Assembly (NCBI GenBank): GCA_041875495.1
Contig: CP112982.1
Location: 1,550,001 to 1,614,000, forward strand
Direction: 5' to 3'
Length of the DNA: 64,000 nucleotides
Origin: Halomonas sp. CH40
Lineage (GTDB): Bacteria > Pseudomonadota > Gammaproteobacteria > Pseudomonadales > Halomonadaceae
Below are positions 1-6,402 of this stretch, in pieces (position 1 is the first letter of the stretch; each line of letters opens with the position of its first letter). The notes under the pieces were generated by a model. That model worked only from the letters and a program-made list of their open reading frames with translations, made no database searches and was not told where the DNA came from. The position numbers and the translations under genes were made by a program.

Positions 1-2
1 GT

Positions 3-122
3 ATCCATTTTGATCAGCTGGAGCAGGTAGACCCTGTGGCAGCGGTAGAAGTCTTCAACCTGCGTCGCAACATGACCAAGACGGGGATCTTTCGGGACAT
101 AGAGCCATTTCAGCTGGTTTAA
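3..122 (+). CDS. 3' end of an unidentified gene entering from the left
   Basis: An open frame runs in from the window edge and stops at TAA 120-122. The visible C-terminus ends [19 protein letters not shown] second, degenerate copy of this gene end lies at 3601-3710, about 90 bp upstream of tniQ. Because the element around it is a Tn7-like CRISPR transposon in which tnsABC normally precede the cargo, this could be the end of tnsC. I cannot confirm that from 39 residues, and a cargo gene is equally possible. Confidence 0.5.
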   Translation: MHFDQLEQVDPVAAVEVFNLRRNMTKTGIFRDIEPFQLV

Positions 123-137
123 GAAAGCCTGAGAGAA
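36..137. repeat. Direct repeat copy A (gene 3' end)
   Basis: About 100 bp covering the end of the left-edge gene matches 3601-3710 in the same orientation at roughly 85-90 percent identity over the best 83 bp. The similarity runs through the stop codon (TAA here, TAG in copy B) and a dozen bases beyond. The two copies bracket the XRE/helicase/AbrB block. Confidence 0.75.
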
Positions 138-575
138 ATTGAACGGCTTGATGCTCTTGGTAAAGTCCAGAATAGCTGGCAATGTACTTGGGTGATAAAA
201 CTCGTTGAGTTCTCCATTGATTGCAGAAAACTGCTTGTTTATAGACATAAAATACGCAGATCTTCGGCCTTGAGGATATACACACCGTGAAAGACAAGTC
301 AGTTTCTGCTTATAGCACCTCAATGGGAGTGCGTTACGTGAGAGTTCACGGGCTCCCTGAAGCATTTCAGAGAGGTTTTGAATAAGCGTCTGTGACGTGA
401 AGCATGGCAACTCGCATTCAAGCTCTTTGTTACGCCACCGACCAGCAGCTTTGGTTAGTGGCGCTGGCGGCTGGGCAATAACGTTACACTATAGAATAAC
501 GTTACACTATAGAATAACGTTACACTATAGGGTGGTGGGTGCCATGAGCTGAATTTATCCCTATGAAGCACGTCA
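123..575. other. Gene-poor stretch with short ORF remnants
   Basis: I see no convincing gene. Two short plus-strand frames exist (GTG at 287 to stop at 385, 32 aa; ATG at 404 to stop at 481, 25 aa), without recognisable similarity or clear ribosome-binding sites. The notable feature is the triple 18-bp repeat at 477-530. Confidence 0.5.
477..530. repeat. Three perfect tandem 18-bp repeats
   Basis: The unit AATAACGTTACACTATAG occurs three times without mismatch (477-494, 495-512, 513-530). Each unit contains two palindromes, TAACGTTA and CTATAG. It sits just beyond the 3' end of the minus-strand XRE gene. The phased palindromic design resembles iteron or operator arrays rather than coding DNA. 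Confidence 0.85.
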
Positions 576-809
576 TCACTGCCCAGCACGTAAAATAGCC
601 TTGGAGGGCAGCAGGGAGGCTGGCTCGCATTGGAGAACTGCAGCGATCTCATATAATTTTTCTACAGTAATATTAACTTCTCCTCGTTCGATTCTTCCTA
701 CATAGCTACGGTCGATGCCAGCAGCTAAAGCAAAGGCTTCTTGTGAATACCCTGCCATTTTTCGTTTTTCTCTGATATTTCTTCCTAGAGCCGTCGCTAG
801 CTCACCCAT
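576..809 (-). CDS. Small XRE-family helix-turn-helix regulator
   Basis: The 77-residue protein is almost entirely one HTH_3 domain. NIREKRKMAGYSQEAFALAAG (approximate residues 11-31) followed by DRSYVGRIERGE is the standard Cro/C1 fold, and the size matches restriction-modification controller proteins. The start is supported by an AAGGAGA ribosome-binding site a few bases upstream on the minus strand. It is divergent from the winged-helix/helicase pair at 921, so the 810-920 gap probably holds both promoters. XRE regulators are known in I-F3 CRISPR transposons, where some control tniQ-cas and guide expression. Whether this one does so is inference. Confidence 0.85.
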   Translation of the reverse strand: MGELATALGRNIREKRKMAGYSQEAFALAAGIDRSYVGRIERGEVNITVEKLYEIAAVLQCEPASLLPSKAILRAGQ

Positions 810-920
810 ATCCGCCCTATCTCCTTTTGGGCGGGAATATCCTTCGTTGCGGCTTATCTAGCCACAGTCTATAATCCGCAAAATGAACTGTAGTCCTTTT
901 TATGGCTGATTCTTATCACG

Positions 921-1550
921 GTGATCGTTATGCCAGCTCCATCCCCTTCGATTGATCGACGTATCTTCGAGCTCCTTTTGGAGCAAGAAAATTCGCATTT
1001 CACTGTTCGTGGTATACGGGATCAGTACGCAGAGCGATATGGGATTGCGAAAAACGATAGGGCAAAGCTAAGGAGCTTCCTATACGAAGGCATCAATAAA
1101 CTGCTTCGCGTTGGTGCCGTACAGCAAGATGAGCAAAAGCGGAAAAGGGATCAGGTTTACCACGTGTTGCCGACCATCCATGACACGCCAATTAACTGGG
1201 ACGGTGAACGCTTTGAGGCATGGCATAAAAGACAAAAATCTTCTTCAAAACAGAAGGCGCTGAGCGTAATTACTGCTACTGATTTGATCAGTAATGAAGA
1301 AGATAGTAAAGAAAACGATGATATACATGAAAGTCGTAACCTTGCATTGGAAAAAGAGCTTCTAGAAACCCAGAGCGAGTTTCTGTCTGCTATGGGGGAA
1401 ACGGAAAAATTTCGCCATCTGATGACTCAGTACCCTGACTTGCGGTCAAGCTTTGACAGTGATCATCGCGAGGCCTATGAACGTAGTGCTCGCCTCCTTG
1501 GCAGCGTCCGTGCTTTAGAAAAATCACTACAGCGATTAAGGGGAACATGA
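921..1550 (+). CDS. Winged-helix/coiled-coil protein of unknown function
   Basis: Protein of 209 residues with a GTG start; an in-frame ATG at 930 is an alternative. Residues about 5-80 look like a winged helix (RRIFELLLEQENSHFTVRGI, then a recognition helix and a basic wing with KRKRDQ). The middle is low in complexity and acidic (NEEDSKENDD). The C-terminal third is heptad-rich and likely helical. The stop overlaps the ATG of the helicase gene by 4 bases, implying translational coupling and a joint function. I do not recognise a named family. Confidence 0.75.
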   Translation: MIVMPAPSPSIDRRIFELLLEQENSHFTVRGIRDQYAERYGIAKNDRAKLRSFLYEGINKLLRVGAVQQDEQKRKRDQVYHVLPTIHDTPINWDGERFEAWHKRQKSSSKQKALSVITATDLISNEEDSKENDDIHESRNLALEKELLETQSEFLSAMGETEKFRHLMTQYPDLRSSFDSDHREAYERSARLLGSVRALEKSLQRLRGT

Positions 1551-2902
1551 AAAAGCCTCTACGCTCATGGCAGGAAGACTGCCTCACATCAGCAAAAGAG
1601 CACTATCTTCGGCATAGTGATTTTTTCGTCCAAGCAACACCAGCAAGTGGAAAAACGCGACTGGCAGCCGAAATTGCGCGCTGGCTGCTCGCAGAAAAAC
1701 GTATCGATTTCGTTGTTTGTTTTGCACCGACCAGAGAAGTGGTAGCCGGTATACAGCGAACGTTTGCTGAGGTATTAAAATCACGCTTTGGTGATGCGTT
1801 AGCCTCAGTAGGCGCGGCCTATACCTACCAATCTATGGAGTATCAGCCTGAGGAATTCTGGGCGTTATTCGAGCAGTACGCCATATTGGTCGTCTTTGAT
1901 GAGATTCATCATTGTGCCGGACATGACCCACTGTTGAGTAATGGGTGGGGTCAACAGATACTCCTGCGAATTCAGGACAATGCTCGCTACACTCTGGCGT
2001 TGTCAGGAACACCTTGGCGTTCCGATGAATTGCCGATTGCCTTGGCACGATATAGTGATCCAGAAGGTAAGTTGATCTGTGATTATCGCTATGATCTTCA
2101 AGCGGCTGTTCAGGATGGTGTATGTCGTTCGCCACGCATTACGTTAGTTGATAACTTACTGATTCATCTAACTGAGGAGACTGAGACTACAGCATCAGTG
2201 AAGGCATTCTCATCCTTCCAGCAGCTCCTGGGAACATCACCCATCAGTTACGAAGATCTATTACGGCATGATGACGTTTTGAACGCAGTACTGGATATGA
2301 GTATTGAAAAGCTCAGCCATGTGAGACAGCGTGTGCCCAACGCAGGTGGACTCGTCGTAGCAACTGATATTGAGCATGCCCATCAAATTGCAGCGCTTTT
2401 ACGCGATAGAAGTGAAAGTTTTGTGGTTGTCACTAGCCAGACACCTGGAGCGCATCAGCTAATTGATCAATTTCGGCATAGTGATACCCGTTGGATTATT
2501 GCCGTCAGCATGATTTCAGAGGGTACTGATATACAACGGTTGTGTGTATGCGCGTATCTCAGCAGAATCCGCACGGAGTTGCATTACAGGCAGGTGTTGG
2601 GGAGGATCCTGCGAAGGATGGGCATTATAGATGACGCTGCATGGCTCTATGTGGTTGCCGAGCCTCTGCTACGACAATATACTCAACGCATTGCAGACGA
2701 TCTGCCTGATGATCAGGCGACGCTTCAGGTTCAAAAGCTGAATCAACGTCTAAAGAAGGTAAGATCTGGCCAAGAAGCATCAAACGATGAGCAGTGCTCG
2801 CAACAGGACTCAGAACAGCATGAAATGCCCTTTGATGAACCACCCTTGCTGACCCTGAGCTTCTCAGAGCACTATCGTCAACAATTGTTAGCATTAATAT
2901 GA
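1547..2902 (+). CDS. SF2 DEAD/DEAH-box helicase
   Basis: The 451-residue protein has all main superfamily-2 motifs: Walker A as ATPASGKT near residue 30, motif II as DEIHH, motif III as SGTPWR, motif V as SMISEGTDIQ and motif VI as QVLGRILRR. Two RecA-like domains account for nearly the whole length, leaving only a short charged tail, so there is no fused nuclease. It belongs with the ResIII/DEAD-like group used in many defence and restriction systems. It is coupled to the upstream winged-helix gene (ATGA overlap) and lies in the cargo of the CRISPR-associated transposon. A defence role is inference from context. Confidence 0.9.
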   Translation: MKKPLRSWQEDCLTSAKEHYLRHSDFFVQATPASGKTRLAAEIARWLLAEKRIDFVVCFAPTREVVAGIQRTFAEVLKSRFGDALASVGAAYTYQSMEYQPEEFWALFEQYAILVVFDEIHHCAGHDPLLSNGWGQQILLRIQDNARYTLALSGTPWRSDELPIALARYSDPEGKLICDYRYDLQAAVQDGVCRSPRITLVDNLLIHLTEETETTASVKAFSSFQQLLGTSPISYEDLLRHDDVLNAVLDMSIEKLSHVRQRVPNAGGLVVATDIEHAHQIAALLRDRSESFVVVTSQTPGAHQLIDQFRHSDTRWIIAVSMISEGTDIQRLCVCAYLSRIRTELHYRQVLGRILRRMGIIDDAAWLYVVAEPLLRQYTQRIADDLPDDQATLQVQKLNQRLKKVRSGQEASNDEQCSQQDSEQHEMPFDEPPLLTLSFSEHYRQQLLALI

Positions 2903-3194
2903 TGCCAACCTCTCGCAAAATCACTTTGGAAGGTTTTGGCTATGACTTACTCTGCCTCATAGCTAAGCAGACCCTTTTAACTGATGCTGTGGAAATGCCG
3001 AAGTGCTCATCGGTCGCCCTAATACTGGCGTTACTGGAATACTGAAACAATCCCGCTTACTGTGAGGGTGGTGAGCACTGATCTTCCAACCACATAGAAA
3101 AAGTGCCATGTCGACCACGAAGCTATGGAATTTCTTGACCCGGTTAACGCCTTACCCTTAAGTAGGAATAACACGTTTTGCTACTCGGAGAGAG
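2903..3194. other. Intergenic stretch, no gene seen
   Basis: Roughly 290 bases between the helicase and the AbrB-type gene. No open frame of credible length or composition is present. An AGGAG-like site near 3187 serves the gene that starts at 3195. Confidence 0.5.
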
Positions 3195-3437
3195 ATGGCT
3201 ACGGCAACGCTTACGTCGAAAGGGCAGGTCACGATTCCTGTTCAAGTTAGGGCTTCATTAGGGCTTGACTCAGGGGATCGCATTGAGTTTGTGGAATTGG
3301 AAAAAGGGCAGTATGCCATCATTGCTGCTACCCATTCGGTAAAAGACCTGAAGGGCATGATACGCACCCCAGCTAATCCGGTGAGCATTGAGGATATGAA
3401 TGCGGCAATTGCAGTGCACGGAGCTAGTACACGATGA
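3195..3437 (+). CDS. AbrB/MazE/SpoVT-type antitoxin
   Basis: The 80-residue protein begins MATATLTSKGQVTIPVQVR, the classic swapped-hairpin AbrB DNA-binding domain (TSKGQVTIP). The C-terminal half normally wraps the toxin in VapB-type antitoxins. The start has a good ribosome-binding site (GGAGAGAG). The stop overlaps the ATG of a downstream frame beginning like VapC, the usual vapBC arrangement. The toxin is truncated (see 3434), so the antitoxin is an orphan. Confidence 0.9.
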   Translation: MATATLTSKGQVTIPVQVRASLGLDSGDRIEFVELEKGQYAIIAATHSVKDLKGMIRTPANPVSIEDMNAAIAVHGASTR

Positions 3438-3490
3438 TTGGTCTGGATATCAACGTATATTGGTTTGATGTGTGTCACAAGATGACCTAG
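3434..3490 (+). pseudogene. Truncated vapC (PIN toxin) remnant
   Basis: The frame begins MIGLDINV, matching the VapC N-terminus in which the Asp is the first PIN-domain metal ligand. It diverges at once and stops at codon 19, against about 130 residues for the family. It starts inside the stop of the antitoxin gene, as in intact vapBC operons. The rest of the toxin is not found downstream. Confidence 0.7.
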
Positions 3491-3802
3491 TTCAATCTCC
3501 GAAGGCGACTGACTCGATCGAATTGTTAGCAGCTGTGGAGCCAGGCTTCATCGCCATGGTTTCGGGTGTGTAGCTGGTATGGGTGCTTCAGAGCTGCCTT
3601 GTTGCAGCGGTAAAGGTAAAGATAGAGGCCTTCAGTCTGCATCGCAACATGACCAAAACGAGGATCTTTCGGGATATAGAGCCATTTCAACTGATTTAGG
3701 AAAGCCTAAAAGACCTGCATAGTAGCTTCTATTGCTAAAAAGTGTGTATTTGAGCTAGTTTGCTGCTATATCTTGATAAGCATTACTTAGCAAAGGGTTG
3801 CT
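3491..3802. promoter_or_regulatory. Region upstream of tniQ holding repeat copy B
   Basis: No gene. It contains the degenerate gene-end repeat at 3601-3710, then about 90 AT-rich bases before the tniQ ATG at 3803, which presumably carry the operon promoter. A GGGTTG stretch just upstream is a weak ribosome-binding site. Confidence 0.5.
3601..3710. repeat. Direct repeat copy B (degenerate gene 3' end)
   Basis: Matches 36-137. Its frame still ends [18 protein letters not shown] before TAG, but the upstream part is interrupted by stops, so it is a remnant. Lying just before tniQ, it suggests that the gene ending at 122 was once directly upstream of tniQ, and that the block between the copies was gained by duplication or recombination. 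Confidence 0.75.
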
Positions 3803-3912
3803 ATGAAACTACTTATTAGGCCTGAACCATATAGAAATGAATCGCTTGAGAGCTACATGCTCCGTTTGTCACAAGAAAACTTCTTTGAATATTATCAACA
3901 GCTTAGTCGAGC

Positions 3913-3920
3913 TATAAAAG
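3913..3920. repeat. Target-site duplication TATAAAAG, left copy
   Basis: The 8 bases before the ISL3 element recur exactly at 5270-5277 after it. Eight-base duplications are typical of the ISL3 family. Perfect identity points to a fairly recent insertion. Confidence 0.95.
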
Positions 3921-5269
3921 GGCTCTTCGTCGTTGGGTGTGGAATTCGCCCCCTGAGCTGAGCCAGAATATTGCCTCCATATTAGCAGGAGGTACGACAT
4001 GGACGGCACCCAGATTTTAACACTCGGCCTTGGCCTGGAAGCGCCCTGGATTCTCAAGGATCAGCACCTGGATACCGCTGCGTCGCCTCACCGCCTGGAG
4101 CTGTATGTCGAGGCGGAGCGTGGCAGCCTCTATCCCTGTCCAGAGTGCGGTAAGGCCTGCCAAGCCCACGACTTTGCTGACAAAACCTGGCGACATCTGA
4201 ACTTCTTTCAGCACCATTGTTACTTGCATGCTCGCGTCCCTCGTACAAAGTGTCCTGAACATGGCGTCAAACGCATAAAGGTGCCCTGGGCGCGGCCCGG
4301 CAGTGACTTTACCCTGTTGTTCGAGCAGGCGGCCATGTCGCTCGTCAAGGAGATGCCAGTGCTGGCTGTCTCCCGGCAGTTGGAGATTTCCGACAAACGA
4401 CTATGGCGCATCGTGCACCACTACGTGAACCGCATGCTGGGAGAGCTGGATCTGTCCAATGTGACCATGGTTGGCGTGGACGAAACCGCGTCCCGACGCG
4501 GGCATCGTTACGTCACCGTGTTCCTCGATATGCAGCGCAAGCAGGAACCGGTGATTTTCGCTGTTCCAGGCTGCGGCAAGGACACCATCAAGGCGTTCAG
4601 TGCCTTCCTGGCGGCTCATGGTGGCGATGTGGACAATGTGGTCGAGGTTGTCTGTGACATGTCACCTGCTTTCCTTAGTGGCGTCACCGAGTCTCTTCCC
4701 AAGGCGGAGGTAACGGTCGACTGGTTCCATATCGTGCAGACCTTCACCAAGCGACTGGACGAGGTGCGCAAGAAAGAACGCCGCGAGCAGAAACACCCCA
4801 AGTCGCTGCGCTGGGCACTGTTGAAGAGCCTGGAAAATGAGAACCACACACCTAAACAGATATCGGCACTTCAGGAGCTGGTTGCCGATCAGAGCGCCAC
4901 GGCCGATGCTTGGGTGATCAAGGAAAAGTTAAGCTGGATCCAGAAAGCGTCAACGCCCAGGGCAGCGCGTTGGCGGATCACGAACTACCTAAAAATCATG
5001 AAAGCAGCAGTTTCTGAGAAGCCTCTACTGAAGCCGATGGGGAAAGCGCTGGAGACACTTGAGCGACACGCTAAAGCGGTAGTCAGGCGCTGGCACTCGG
5101 GGCTGACAAACGCGCGACTAGAAGGAATGAACGGCCTGTTTCAGGCGGCTCGTTCACGTGCACGGGGCTACCGAAATGAAGCTAATTTCATTGCTATGAT
5201 TTACCTGATTGGTAGCCCGGTGGGCCGCCTGCTTGATCAGGCCAAATCCACATGAAATGACGAAGAGCC
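3921..5269 (+). mobile_element. ISL3-family insertion sequence, 1,349 bp
   Basis: The ends are inverted repeats: GGCTCTTCGTC at the left and GACGAAGAGCC at the right, with partial pairing extending to about 26 bp (TGTGGA-containing). A single transposase gene fills the element. It is intact by length and flanked by a perfect 8-bp duplication within tniQ. Confidence 0.95.
3999..5255 (+). CDS. ISL3-family transposase
   Basis: The 418-residue protein has an N-terminal zinc finger (CPECGK, then CPEHG), a helix-turn-helix region and a DDE catalytic domain. Catalytic candidates are the VDET motif near residue 160, the Asp in CDMSPAF, and a C-terminal Glu in NARLEGMN. An AGGAGG ribosome-binding site lies about 7 bases before the ATG. 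Length and motifs match complete ISL3 transposases, so the element is probably still mobile. Confidence 0.95.
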   Translation: MDGTQILTLGLGLEAPWILKDQHLDTAASPHRLELYVEAERGSLYPCPECGKACQAHDFADKTWRHLNFFQHHCYLHARVPRTKCPEHGVKRIKVPWARPGSDFTLLFEQAAMSLVKEMPVLAVSRQLEISDKRLWRIVHHYVNRMLGELDLSNVTMVGVDETASRRGHRYVTVFLDMQRKQEPVIFAVPGCGKDTIKAFSAFLAAHGGDVDNVVEVVCDMSPAFLSGVTESLPKAEVTVDWFHIVQTFTKRLDEVRKKERREQKHPKSLRWALLKSLENENHTPKQISALQELVADQSATADAWVIKEKLSWIQKASTPRAARWRITNYLKIMKAAVSEKPLLKPMGKALETLERHAKAVVRRWHSGLTNARLEGMNGLFQAARSRARGYRNEANFIAMIYLIGSPVGRLLDQAKST

Positions 5270-5277
5270 TATAAAAG
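5270..5277. repeat. Target-site duplication TATAAAAG, right copy
   Basis: Exact match to 3913-3920. It marks the right boundary of the ISL3 insertion in tniQ. Confidence 0.95.
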
Positions 5278-5288
5278 ACTGGCTACAA

Positions 5289-6398
5289 TTGCATGATCAC
5301 GAAGCAGCAGGAGCCTTTCCAGAAGAGTTGTATCGTTTGAATGTTTACCACTCGGCGCAGAGTAGCAGCCGACGCATCCGAGCGCTCAAACTCGTTGAAT
5401 CGCTGACTGATAATGAGCAGCTTCCACTGTTACACCTGGCGGTAGTGCATTCCAGCGAAAAGTTTAGTTCACGTTATGCCAGTTTTTTTTATGCAGGTAG
5501 CCACATTCCAAGAGCGCTGGTTCGCAAAAAGGGGGTGCCGGTTTGTCCTGATTGTCTCAGTGAGTTGAATTACATACGGCAAGAGTGGCACTGGATTCCA
5601 TATCAAGCGTGTATAAGCCATGGCAAACAGATGCTTCACGTGTGTCCAAAATGCGAAGAAGGAATAAATTACACCTATTCCGAATGTTTGCATACTTGCC
5701 GCTGCGGATATGATCTCCGTAACGCAGAAACAGATATTGCAGACGAATGGCAACTGATCGCGAGTCGTCTAGTAGTGGGAGAGTACGCACCTTCAAGACA
5801 TCCGCTGCTAGCTATCCGAACTATCAGCTTACGACTAGCATGTCTGCTTTGGTATCAGCTATATACATATAAGATGCTTGATGATGGCGATCAGGTACCT
5901 GCTCACACTATCGAGCAGGCAATTGAGTATTTTACGCACTGGCCTGAGGTATTTACAGGCGAGCTAGAAGAACAAGCTGCACTTGCGGGCGACAGGTTGG
6001 TATGTGATTTTAATAAAACGTCATTTCGTCATATTTTTGGCGATGTTATTAGCATTTCACGACTAATGCTCAAGCGTTGTCCAGAAGGAGATTTTGTACT
6101 GGCGCCCTTAGAAGGTTTTTTATCTAGACTAGTTGACCAAAACCCGAAAAGCCGTGTACCTAATGCCGCCGATCTACTGATCAGTACGTCAGAGGCAGCA
6201 ATTCTGCTTGGTACATCGTTTGAGCAGGTGTGTCGCTTATACCAGGAAGGGTATTTGAAAATTGCGGTCAGGTTGAAGTCACACGAAAAGCTAATTAACG
6301 GAATAGGTGTTTTTTATTTAAGGGAAATCATAGAGTTACGTCAATCACGAATGCCGATAGAAACAGATATTTACAATAATTATTTACCAGCGTGGTAA
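5289..6398 (+). CDS. tniQ: 3' fragment of TniQ, possibly expressed from TTG
   Basis: This open frame of 369 codons contains TniQ residues from about 44 onward, including the zinc-finger cysteines (VCPDCL, VCPKCEE, TCRCGYD) and the C-terminal helical domain. It is the part of the split gene that could still be translated, starting at TTG 5289 or by fusion from the IS. No good ribosome-binding site is seen. It precedes cas8f-cas5f by 4 bases, so it still anchors the tniQ-cas operon. Confidence 0.7.
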   Translation: MHDHEAAGAFPEELYRLNVYHSAQSSSRRIRALKLVESLTDNEQLPLLHLAVVHSSEKFSSRYASFFYAGSHIPRALVRKKGVPVCPDCLSELNYIRQEWHWIPYQACISHGKQMLHVCPKCEEGINYTYSECLHTCRCGYDLRNAETDIADEWQLIASRLVVGEYAPSRHPLLAIRTISLRLACLLWYQLYTYKMLDDGDQVPAHTIEQAIEYFTHWPEVFTGELEEQAALAGDRLVCDFNKTSFRHIFGDVISISRLMLKRCPEGDFVLAPLEGFLSRLVDQNPKSRVPNAADLLISTSEAAILLGTSFEQVCRLYQEGYLKIAVRLKSHEKLINGIGVFYLREIIELRQSRMPIETDIYNNYLPAW

Positions 6399-6402
6399 CG
6401 CT

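Larger units (their letters stand above)
3803..6398 (+). pseudogene. tniQ: tniQ interrupted by an ISL3-family IS
   Basis: TniQ links the Cascade complex to the Tn7-like transposition proteins. The 5' part (3803-3920) encodes MKLLIRPEPYRNESLESYML, the conserved TniQ start (RPxPxxxESLxSYxxRL). The 3' part resumes at 5278. Joining 3920 to 5278, which removes the IS and one copy of the 8-bp duplication TATAAAAG, restores one frame of 412 codons. Zinc-binding pairs are visible (CPDC; CPKC with a later CRCG). The length fits I-F3 TniQ. As it stands, the upstream fragment reads 13 codons into the IS and stops at 3959-3961. The 3' piece could start at TTG 5289 but would lack the conserved N-terminus, so TniQ function is probably lost. 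Confidence 0.93.

Noticed and set aside
55..297. An 80-codon minus-strand frame
   Set aside because: It lies antisense to the left-edge gene end and its copied repeat, and has no start signal or known similarity.
455..652. A 65-codon minus-strand frame with YSVTLF repeated
   Set aside because: It is only the 18-bp tandem repeat read in frame and overlaps the better-supported XRE gene.
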